This document shows, piece by piece, positions 8,007 to 14,610 of a DNA stretch of 28,995 nucleotides. Source of the stretch: an uncultured Collinsella sp. (lineage in GTDB: Bacteria; Actinomycetota; Coriobacteriia; Coriobacteriales; Coriobacteriaceae); contig CABQJJ010000015.1 in the NCBI GenBank assembly GCA_902464485.1, positions 1-28,995 on the forward strand, read 5' to 3'. The notes under the pieces were generated by a model. The model was not told where the DNA came from. It saw only the letters and a program-made list of their open reading frames with translations, and made no database searches. The stretch's first letter is position 1. Each line of letters begins with the position of its first letter. The translations under genes and the position numbers were made by a program.

Positions 8007-8495
8007 TTATGCCTGCTGATAGTGCAGATGCTTCTCGTCGATATCGATCAAGTCGCGGTCGAGATAGCGGCGCGCAAGCCAGTTTGCCATGGGGAGGTTC
8101 TGATCCAGGTAGTTGCCGCACTCCTCGGGAGCAGCACCGGGGACATCACCCTCAAAGTCGGCAACGAACTCGAACAGCTCGCGCACGAGCGGCAAGATCT
8201 CCTCGCTCGTCAGCTCACCAAAGACAACGAGGTAAAAGCCGGTACGGCAGCCCATGGGGCCAAAGTAGACAATGCGACTCGACCACTCGGCATGATTACG
8301 CAAGAAGGTGGCTCCCAGGTGTTCGATGGTGTGGCACTCGGCCGTGTTCATGACCGGCTCCTTGTTGGGCGTGGTCAGGCGCAGGTCAAAGGTGGTGACG
8401 GCGGCGCCGGTCGCCGGATCGCGGTCGATGCGGCTCACATACACGCCGGGTTCAAGCAGCAGATGGTCAACGGAAAAACTCGCGATGCGCTCCAT
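8007..8495 (-). CDS. luxS: S-ribosylhomocysteine lyase LuxS
   Basis: The protein is 162 aa, full length. LuxS cleaves S-ribosylhomocysteine to homocysteine and 4,5-dihydroxy-2,3-pentanedione, the precursor of autoinducer-2, in the activated methyl cycle. The metal ligands are visible as His55 and His59 in ECHTIEHLGATFLRN, with Cys126 in EECGNY; the catalytic Glu58 and Cys83 (GPMGCRTG) are also present. ATG 8495 has GAGAGGA upstream. It lies downstream of the ribokinase and nucleoside hydrolase genes on the same strand but seems to have its own promoter, which is embedded in a large inverted repeat at 8518-8589, and it has its own terminator. No pfs (methylthioadenosine/SAH nucleosidase) gene is in the window. 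Confidence 0.98.
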   Translation of the reverse strand: MERIASFSVDHLLLEPGVYVSRIDRDPATGAAVTTFDLRLTTPNKEPVMNTAECHTIEHLGATFLRNHAEWSSRIVYFGPMGCRTGFYLVVFGELTSEEILPLVRELFEFVADFEGDVPGAAPEECGNYLDQNLPMANWLARRYLDRDLIDIDEKHLHYQQA

Positions 8496-8517
8496 GGCAG
8501 ATCCTCTCGGTAGTCAA

Positions 8518-8589
8518 TTTGGGACGGGCTCTTTTAGCTGGTTCGAATGGTCGCACCAATCATACCAGCCAAAAAAGTCCCGTCCCAAA
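8518..8589. repeat. Long inverted repeat spanning the luxS promoter
   Basis: The arms are 8518-8542 (starting TTTGGGACGGG) and 8564-8589 (ending CCCGTCCCAAA). They pair at about 23 of 26 positions, with one bulge, around a 21-base centre that itself holds ATGGT/ACCAAT. It fills most of the gap between the nucleoside hydrolase stop and luxS. There is no T-run, so it is not a classic terminator. Confidence 0.75.
8559..8588 (-). promoter_or_regulatory. luxS: Putative luxS promoter
   Basis: On the minus strand TTGGGA (8583-8588), an 18-base spacer and TATGAT (8559-8564) form a promoter-like pair, with an extended -10 TGG immediately before TATGAT. Transcription would start about 57 bases upstream of the luxS ATG. 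The pair lies in one arm of the inverted repeat 8518-8589, so only half of the palindrome would be transcribed from here. Confidence 0.45.
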
Positions 8590-8597
8590 AAGACAAC

Positions 8598-9572
8598 TTA
8601 GCCCAGGACGCGGGCCATACGCGCCTTGAACTCGGACAGGAAGCGCGGGGCGTCGACGGTCAGCGCCACGAGTGCGCTTTTGTCCGGATTGGCCAGTCGG
8701 TGCTCGTCGCAGATAGTGCGGCCGCGATACTCGCCGAGCAGGTCGACGCGCAAGTTGCAACCAAGTGCGCCCACGAGCGTGGGATCAATCGCCACGGCAA
8801 CGGCAAGCGGATCGTGCAGCGCGCAGCCGCCCAGGTAAGGGGCGTTCATCTCGTACGAGCCAATGTAGTGCTCGACCATACTCGCAAATGCGCAGCCCGC
8901 CATAGTGCCCGAGCCCGTCCAGCCGGCAACGTCGCGGCGCGTAAGCACCACGCGATGCGTCACATCCAGCCCCACCATAGTGAGCTTGCGGCCCGAACGC
9001 AGCACGGCATCGGCCGCCTCGGGATCACTTGCCATATTGGCCTCGGCGCCCGCGCTCACGTTTCCGGGCACGGTAAGCGCACCGCCCATCACGACCACGC
9101 GACCGATAGACATCATCGCCGCCGCATCGCGCTCCAAGGCAAGCGCCAGATTGGTGAGCGGGCCGGTCGCAACGTAGACCAGATCGGGACCATAGGTACG
9201 CGCGGCATCAATCAGGTAATCGACCGCCGCATTGCCATCGGCCGACGTCGCGCCCACCGGCTCGTACGGTGAGGCGGGCACGCTTGCGCCGCCAATGCCG
9301 TTCTTGCCGTGGATAAGCGTGGTGGACGCCGGCGGCGTGTAGGGTTCGGTCGCCTTCATGGGACGATCGGCGCCCAGGTATACCGGAACCTCGGGGCGAC
9401 CCAACAGGTCGAGCACCGCCAAGCAGTTGTGCGCCGACTGCTCGACGCGCACGTTGCCAAAGCACGTGGTGATGCCGACGAGCTCCACCTCGGGGCTCGC
9501 GATGGCATAGGCGAGCGCCATCGCATCATCCACACCCATATCCAGATCAAGGATCAGCTTCTTGGTTGCCAT
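8598..9572 (-). CDS. Inosine/uridine-preferring nucleoside hydrolase
   Basis: The protein is 324 aa. It hydrolyses the N-glycosidic bond of ribonucleosides to give free base and ribose, in the cytoplasm. The Ca2+-binding N-terminal cluster appears as DLDMGVDDAMAL with Asp9, Asp11, Asp15 and Asp16 (family consensus DxDxGxDD; Met stands where Pro is usual). VATGPLTNLA (134-143), VVMGGAL (160-166) and the C-terminal HDPLAVA with His253/Asp254 complete the family signature. The ATG is 4 bases after the ribokinase stop codon, so both are translated from one message. The pair makes metabolic sense: ribose released here is phosphorylated by the ribokinase. Base preference (purine, pyrimidine or both) cannot be read from the sequence. 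Confidence 0.93.
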   Translation of the reverse strand: MATKKLILDLDMGVDDAMALAYAIASPEVELVGITTCFGNVRVEQSAHNCLAVLDLLGRPEVPVYLGADRPMKATEPYTPPASTTLIHGKNGIGGASVPASPYEPVGATSADGNAAVDYLIDAARTYGPDLVYVATGPLTNLALALERDAAAMMSIGRVVVMGGALTVPGNVSAGAEANMASDPEAADAVLRSGRKLTMVGLDVTHRVVLTRRDVAGWTGSGTMAGCAFASMVEHYIGSYEMNAPYLGGCALHDPLAVAVAIDPTLVGALGCNLRVDLLGEYRGRTICDEHRLANPDKSALVALTVDAPRFLSEFKARMARVLG

Positions 9573-9576
9573 TGTT

Positions 9577-10572
9577 CTACTCCGCTTCTCCGTCTTGTAC
9601 TAAATCGCCTAAACCAAACGCGCGCTCAACTTCGGCACGCGTGGGAATCGACTGCTGTGCGCCCAAGCGCGACACCGTCACCGCCGAGGCGCGTGCGCCC
9701 GCCGCCATGCACTCAAAGAGCGGCAGGCCCTCCAGACGAGCTGCAGCAAGCGCACCAATAAATGTATCGCCCGCGGCCGTCGTATCGACCACCGCGCTCG
9801 AAAGCGCCGACATGCGCAGCGGCTCGCCGTCATCGCCAAGCGTAACCGACCCGGCGCCGCCCAACGTGATGACCGCAGCCCCGACACCCTTGGCGAGCAG
9901 GGCATTGAGCGCCACGACGCAGCCTGCATCATCCGCAGGCAAGATGCCCGTCAGCACCTGGCACTCAGTCTCGTTGGGACAGACCAGGTCGACCGCAGGC
10001 CAGACCTCCGCAGGCAACTCGCAGGCCGGCGCCGGATTAAAGACCGTATAGAACCCCAGCTCGTGAGCGCAAACAAGTGCCTCGGCCGTCGCCGCCAGGT
10101 CACATTCGCCTTGGGCGATAAAGACGCTTCCGGCAGCCGGAGCAATCTCGCCGGTGTCGCCGTCGAGTTCATCGGCCATCAGGCACCTCAGCGCGCGGAC
10201 GATGTCCTCGCCCGCAAGCGCGTGGTTGGCACCCGGCGATAGCACGATGCGGTTGTCACCCTCGCAGCGAATGATGGTCGCCGTTCCCGTCTCCACATCA
10301 TCGCGACGCGCTACAAAGTCACAGTCCACGCCGGCGTCTTGGAGCCCCGCCACGAGCGACGCGCCAAACGCGTCGCGGCCGACCGCGCCGATCATGCACG
10401 TGCGCGCGCCCATGCGCGCAGCGGCTACGGCCTGGTTGGCGCCCTTGCCGCCGGCGTTGGTGATAAATCCGCTGCCGCCGACGGTCTCGCCCGCACGCGG
10501 CATGCGCTCGCACGCCACCGAAAGGTCCATGTTCATGCTGCCAAACACCGCAACGATGCCGCGATTCGTCAT
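9577..10572 (-). CDS. rbsK: Ribokinase, PfkB family
   Basis: The protein is 331 aa. It phosphorylates D-ribose to ribose-5-phosphate with ATP. The substrate motif NAGGKGANQAVAAARMG (39-55) and the C-terminal signature DTTAAGDTFIGALAA with the catalytic base Asp269 (DTTAAGD) are intact. FGSMNMDLSV at the N-terminus is the usual ribokinase opening. ATG 10572 has a strong GAGGAGG. The gene is first in an operon with the nucleoside hydrolase and probably, at least in part, luxS. No ribose transporter is adjacent, which fits a role in salvage of nucleoside-derived rather than imported ribose. Another PfkB sugar kinase activity is possible but less likely. Confidence 0.93.
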   Translation of the reverse strand: MTNRGIVAVFGSMNMDLSVACERMPRAGETVGGSGFITNAGGKGANQAVAAARMGARTCMIGAVGRDAFGASLVAGLQDAGVDCDFVARRDDVETGTATIIRCEGDNRIVLSPGANHALAGEDIVRALRCLMADELDGDTGEIAPAAGSVFIAQGECDLAATAEALVCAHELGFYTVFNPAPACELPAEVWPAVDLVCPNETECQVLTGILPADDAGCVVALNALLAKGVGAAVITLGGAGSVTLGDDGEPLRMSALSSAVVDTTAAGDTFIGALAAARLEGLPLFECMAAGARASAVTVSRLGAQQSIPTRAEVERAFGLGDLVQDGEAE

Positions 10573-10635
10573 GGAAACCTCCTCGTCCGCGGACTCTGCA
10601 CCCGCTGTCGGCCGTCAATCGTGCGCTCTCGCACC

Positions 10636-10664
10636 TTTATAACTTTAGTTCACTTTGATGTGGA
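10636..10664 (-). promoter_or_regulatory. Putative promoter of the rbsK operon
   Basis: On the minus strand TCCACA (10659-10664), a 17-base spacer and TATAAA (10636-10641) lie about 64 bases upstream of the rbsK ATG. The -10 region is AT-rich compared with the surroundings. Confidence 0.5.
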
Positions 10665-10713
10665 CGCGCGCTTGAGCTTACGCCAGCAGCAAGCATTCAC
10701 AGGAGTAGGCGGC

Positions 10714-10719
10714 TACAAT
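10714..10719 (+). promoter_or_regulatory. Possible -10 of the acyltransferase gene
   Basis: TACAAT lies 40 bases upstream of the ATG in the divergent intergenic region, but no matching -35 hexamer was found at 16-18 bases. Confidence 0.3.
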
Positions 10720-10758
10720 GAAGGTGTGCTGATTATTCTCGTCATTGGATGATATTTT

Positions 10759-12954
10759 ATGGAACAATTCCCGCGATCGAGCTCGCGCAGCTCACGCCAT
10801 GCGAGCGATCAACAAGCGCCGCGCGAACGTTCGTGCGCTAACCGCCAAGCCACCGAGCCGCGCCGCGCCGCAGGCTCTCATCGGTCGCCCGCCAACAAGG
10901 GTGCCCACACCAACAGCGCCGCAAAAGAACAGGCGCCTGCGCGTCCCAAATCTCGCTACATCCCCGCCCTCGACGGCCTACGCACGCTCGCCGTTGTCGC
11001 GGTGGTGCTCTATCACCTCAACCTCACGTGGGCGCAGGGCGGCCTGCTCGGCGTCACGATTTTCTTTGTGCTCTCGGGATACTTGATCACGCGCCTGCTC
11101 ATCAACGAAATCGCAAAGACCGGCCGTATCGATCTCAAGAGCTTCTGGATTCGCCGCATCCGTCGCCTGTTCCCCGCCGTGGTAACCGTCGTGGTGGTGA
11201 CCTGCGCGCTGTGCACTGTCTTTAACCACGTGATGCTCACCAAGATGCGCCCCGACATCCTGCCATCGCTGCTGTTCTTCAATAACTGGTGGCAAATTCT
11301 GCACAACGTTTCGTACTTTAACGCCTTGGGCGATCCCTCGCCGCTCACGCATTTTTGGTCACTTGCCATCGAGGAACAGTTCTATCTTATTTGGCCACCG
11401 CTGCTGCTCGCCATGGTGTCAATGCACACGAGCAAGCCCAACACGCGCCGCGTGGTCCTGGGCCTCGCCGCCGTCTCCGCCGTCGCCATGATGGTGCTCT
11501 ACAACCCCGCCACCGACCCCAGCCGCGTGTACTACGGCACCGACACCCGCGTGTTTTCGCTGCTGCTGGGCGCCTGGATGGCCTTTATCCCCGACCGTGA
11601 CCTAGCGCCCGCGCGCCTTGTCCGCCATCTGGGGCTCGACCGACTGGCCGGCGCCGGCAAACATGACAAGTCAAAGAGCAACACCGCCGAGGCCGCCACG
11701 ACAAAGCCAAGTGAGCTCGCACGCTTTTGGTCATCCCCCGCATCTATCGATTTGCTGGGCGTCGTTGGCCTGGTCGGACTCGCCGCCATGGTCGCGCTCA
11801 CCAACGGCTATACCGCGTTTCAGTATCGCGGAGGCACGCTGCTGTGCTCCATCCTCACACTGATGGTTATCGCGGCATGTGTGCAGCCCCAGGGTATGGT
11901 TGCACGGGCCTTGGCCGCCGAGCCGCTCGTATGGATCGGCAAGCGCTCCTACAGCATCTACCTGTGGCATTATCCGCTGTTGCTCCTCATGAACCCGGTC
12001 GCCAACATTAACGACACGCCCTGGTGGCACTATATTTTGCAGGTGCTGCTAGTGGTTGCCGCCGCCGAGTGCTCCTATCGCTTTATCGAGACGCCGTTTA
12101 GGAAGGGCGCTTTTGGGCGCACCGTTTCCGAGCTCCGCGACGGCACCGCCACGCCCGCCGGCTGGGTGCGCGCGCATATCCCCACCTGTGCCGCTTGCGC
12201 CGTCGTGCTTGTTGTGGCGCTGGGCGGCCTGGTCTTTGTGCCCGACACATCCGCGCTGAGCGGAGAGGGCGCCGAAATCCTAAACAAGCAAGCCAAGAAT
12301 GCAAAGCCTCAAGATCAGCAGGCGGCCGATGATACCGACAAAGATGACGACGGCTTCCCCGACGGAGCCTACGACCTGCTAATGATTGGCGACTCCGTAT
12401 CCCTGCGTGCCGTCGACGCCTTTGACGGCGTGTTCCCGCACAGCCATATCGATGCCGAAAAAGGCCGCCAGTTCGACGTCGGCCGCGAAACATTTGAGGG
12501 CTATATCCAGCAAAATCTTGCAGGCAGGATTGTGGTCTTTGCGCTAGGCACCAACGGCCTGGTAACCGATGATCAGATTGATGCGATCATGGCCGACGCC
12601 GGCAGCAAACGCATCGTGGTATTTGTGAACACGCGCAGCCCGCAGCCATGGGTGGGGCCCACCAACCAAGCCATCGCCAACGCCGCCACGCGCTATAAAA
12701 ACGTGCGTGTTATCGACTGGTACGGATACAGCGCAAATCGCAACGACCTGTTCGACGGCGACGGCACGCATCTTTCGACCGCCGGTGTGACCGAGTATCT
12801 TAAGCTCATCCACGATGCCGTCAAGAAGGACCTACCCGTGCACCCCGAGGACCACGTTAACGATCCGCAGCCGGCGGCTGTCAAATCCGCTGCCAACGCA
12901 CTCGTCAACGCCCTCGCCTACAAACCGCACAAGCTAGGCACCGACAACAAGTAG
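10759..12954 (+). CDS. OatA-like O-acyltransferase with SGNH domain
   Basis: The protein is 731 aa. Residues 1-65 are a Ser/Arg/Ala-rich basic tail, probably cytosolic. Residues about 66-455 are an acyltransferase-3 membrane domain: YIPALDGLRTLAVVAVVLYHL at its start, FFVLSGYLIT, RRIRRLFP, and FWSLAIEEQFYLIWP. About ten or eleven membrane segments follow the usual order, the last near 475-495. An acidic linker precedes an extracytoplasmic SGNH-type domain (about 535-690) with Ser546 in MIGDSVSLRA, Asn599 in LGTNG and Asp668/His671 in DGDGTHLS. This architecture is that of peptidoglycan or surface polysaccharide O-acetyltransferases such as OatA, which carry acyl groups across the membrane. 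The ATG at 10759 has only a weak upstream GGATGAT. The true acceptor (muramic acid or another surface glycan) is not known. Confidence 0.92.
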   Translation: MEQFPRSSSRSSRHASDQQAPRERSCANRQATEPRRAAGSHRSPANKGAHTNSAAKEQAPARPKSRYIPALDGLRTLAVVAVVLYHLNLTWAQGGLLGVTIFFVLSGYLITRLLINEIAKTGRIDLKSFWIRRIRRLFPAVVTVVVVTCALCTVFNHVMLTKMRPDILPSLLFFNNWWQILHNVSYFNALGDPSPLTHFWSLAIEEQFYLIWPPLLLAMVSMHTSKPNTRRVVLGLAAVSAVAMMVLYNPATDPSRVYYGTDTRVFSLLLGAWMAFIPDRDLAPARLVRHLGLDRLAGAGKHDKSKSNTAEAATTKPSELARFWSSPASIDLLGVVGLVGLAAMVALTNGYTAFQYRGGTLLCSILTLMVIAACVQPQGMVARALAAEPLVWIGKRSYSIYLWHYPLLLLMNPVANINDTPWWHYILQVLLVVAAAECSYRFIETPFRKGAFGRTVSELRDGTATPAGWVRAHIPTCAACAVVLVVALGGLVFVPDTSALSGEGAEILNKQAKNAKPQDQQAADDTDKDDDGFPDGAYDLLMIGDSVSLRAVDAFDGVFPHSHIDAEKGRQFDVGRETFEGYIQQNLAGRIVVFALGTNGLVTDDQIDAIMADAGSKRIVVFVNTRSPQPWVGPTNQAIANAATRYKNVRVIDWYGYSANRNDLFDGDGTHLSTAGVTEYLKLIHDAVKKDLPVHPEDHVNDPQPAAVKSAANALVNALAYKPHKLGTDNK

Positions 12955-13025
12955 CGCACCGTCAAATCCGCTTGCACCCGCAGCATGCACCCCAAGATTG
13001 CTCTTTTGAGACGGGCCCAAGAGGC

Positions 13026-13258
13026 TGTGGGCAAAATATGCCAAATATGAGTACTGACACCATTTTAGTAACAGGCAAAATGGCCCAAAATAGCGTCCTC
13101 TCGGTCGCTACGCCCCTTTGGACCGGCCGCAATAGAGGGTTTTGGGCTTGACAGAATTAACGTTAATGAACGGATTCATTAATTATGTTTATTATCTTCT
13201 TCGTCTTAATTGTCACCTGTTTAGCAACAGTACTCATATTTGGCATTTTTTGCCCACA
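13026..13258. mobile_element. 233-bp element with 31-bp terminal inverted repeats (MITE-like)
   Basis: The left end (13026-13056, starting TGTGGGCAAAATATGCCAAA) is inverted at 13228-13258 with a single mismatch in 31 positions. The interior carries no reading frame worth calling. It contains a GC-rich left half, then an AT-rich right half with TTGACA (13148-13153), the palindrome ATTAACGTTAAT (13156-13167) and the hairpin TTAATGAA-CGGA-TTCATTAA (13163-13182). No target-site duplication is recognisable. It fits a non-autonomous miniature element or a regulatory repeat; no transposase is in the window. Confidence 0.65.
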
Positions 13259-13286
13259 CGTATATATCCAACCCCCTATATCGGGC

Positions 13287-13319
13287 AAAAAACAGGCCGC
13301 AGCCCACGGCGGCGGCCTG
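13287..13319 (-). terminator. Terminator of the MgtE-like/NRAMP operon
   Basis: On the minus strand CAGGCCGC (13312-13319) pairs with GCGGCCTG (13293-13300), followed by a T6 run (13287-13292). It lies about 20 bases after the stop of the NRAMP-related gene. Confidence 0.85.
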
Positions 13320-13339
13320 CCTAGAGTTCGAAAGGGGCG

Positions 13340-14602
13340 CTACGCGCTGTAACCCATCGCCTGCAGGACAAACATGACGGCCGTCAGTACCGTAATCACA
13401 CCGATAGTCGCCCAAGTGAGCACGTTCCACACGCGGCCGTTGCGGTTAACGCCCATAATATGTCGGTCGGCGGCAATAACCACCTGGAACACCAAGACCA
13501 CGGGCAGCAGCACGCCGTTGATGACCTGCGAGGTCATCATAATCTGGAACAGGTCGACACCGGGCATGAGCACCAGCACGGCAGAAATGCCAATGATGGC
13601 CGTAATGATGCCGCGATAGACCGGAGCCTCGTCCCAGCTGCGGTCGGCACCGCGCTCCCAGCCAAATGCCTCGCAGATAGCGCTCGACGTAACGCCCGGC
13701 AGCACGCAAGCGGCCAAAAAGCTCGCCGCGACCAGACCCGAGGCAAACAGCACTGTGGACCACTGGCCCGCGATGGGTTCCAGCGCGCGAGCCGCATCGG
13801 CAGCGTCGCTAATCTGGACGCCCGCCGGAAACAGCACCGTACCGGTCGTGATGATGATAAAACCGGCAATGATGTCGGCGGCAATCGAGCCGCTCACGGT
13901 ATCGATGCGCTGCAGCACGATATCGTCCTCGCCCGCATTCTTATCGACCACGTTGTTCTGTGCCAAGAAAATCATCCAGGGCGCGATGGTGGTACCGATT
14001 GTTGCGACCACAAGCGACACGTAGCTGGGGTCGTTTTGAATATTGGGGACGACCAAGTCGACCGCAACCTCGCCCCAGTTGGGGCCGGCCATAAAGGCGG
14101 CAACGATATAGGTCACGAATACGCAGCTCACCAGCAGCAAAATCTTCTCGATGCGCTGGAAACTGCCCGACATGGTAAGCATCCAAACCAGCAGCGCCAC
14201 AAGCGGCACCGAAATGCTCGCCGGCACGCCAAAGAGGGCAAGGCCGCTCGCGATACCCGCAAACTCCGAAATAGTCACGGCCGTGTTGGCGATCAGCAGC
14301 GCTGCCATGGCCAACACGCTTTTGCGCACGCCAAAGCGCTCGCGGATGAGTGAGGCCAGACCCTTGCCCGTCACGCAGCCGCAACGCGCCGCGGTCTCCT
14401 GCGTCACGATAAGCAGCACGGTCATGACGGGAAGCATCCAGAGCATCTTGTACCCGTAGCTGGCGCCTGCACTGGAATACGTGGCGATGCCACCGGCATC
14501 GTTACCCGAAAGTGCCGCCAGCAGCCCGGGCCCCATAGCGCCAAAGATGGCCGCGATGGTCAGCTTTTGCTTGGCGCTATGCTTTTGCTTGGTGTTTTGC
14601 AC
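13340..14602 (-). CDS. NRAMP-related divalent cation transporter (likely Mg2+ type)
   Basis: The protein is 420 aa from GTG 14602, chosen because AGGTGG stands 4 bases upstream and it lies 8 bases after the preceding stop; an upstream frame start would overlap that gene by 55 bases. It has about eleven membrane segments. TM1 reads GPGLLAALSGNDAGG: the SLC11 motif DPGN is here DAGG (Asp35-Ala-Gly-Gly38). In TM6 the usual AxxMPH is TTIAPW (204-209), so the soft methionine ligand of Mn/Fe carriers is missing. Loss of Asn and Met matches the prokaryotic NRAMP-related Mg2+ transporters (NRMT), which I recall were characterised from the related genus Eggerthella. The MgtE-like gene upstream supports a Mg2+ role. 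Mn2+ or another metal cannot be excluded by sequence alone. Confidence 0.85.
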   Translation of the reverse strand: MQNTKQKHSAKQKLTIAAIFGAMGPGLLAALSGNDAGGIATYSSAGASYGYKMLWMLPVMTVLLIVTQETAARCGCVTGKGLASLIRERFGVRKSVLAMAALLIANTAVTISEFAGIASGLALFGVPASISVPLVALLVWMLTMSGSFQRIEKILLLVSCVFVTYIVAAFMAGPNWGEVAVDLVVPNIQNDPSYVSLVVATIGTTIAPWMIFLAQNNVVDKNAGEDDIVLQRIDTVSGSIAADIIAGFIIITTGTVLFPAGVQISDAADAARALEPIAGQWSTVLFASGLVAASFLAACVLPGVTSSAICEAFGWERGADRSWDEAPVYRGIITAIIGISAVLVLMPGVDLFQIMMTSQVINGVLLPVVLVFQVVIAADRHIMGVNRNGRVWNVLTWATIGVITVLTAVMFVLQAMGYSA

Positions 14603-14610
14603 GCGACCAC

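Larger units (their letters stand above)
12955..13339. other. Long intergenic region with an insertion-like element
   Basis: This 385-bp gap between the acyltransferase and NRAMP-related genes has no credible gene. It holds the 233-bp inverted-repeat element at 13026-13258 and the terminator at 13287-13319. Part of it (about 13148-13215) is much richer in A+T than the rest of the window. Confidence 0.8.

Noticed and set aside
8535..8557. tRNA-like GGTTCGAAT and GCACCA near luxS
   Set aside because: The flanking bases do not form a T-stem and no acceptor or anticodon arm can be drawn; it is part of the inverted repeat.
13142..13324. Small plus-strand frame of 60 codons in the inverted-repeat element
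   Set aside because: It crosses the right terminal repeat and the terminator of the opposite operon and has no ribosome binding site.
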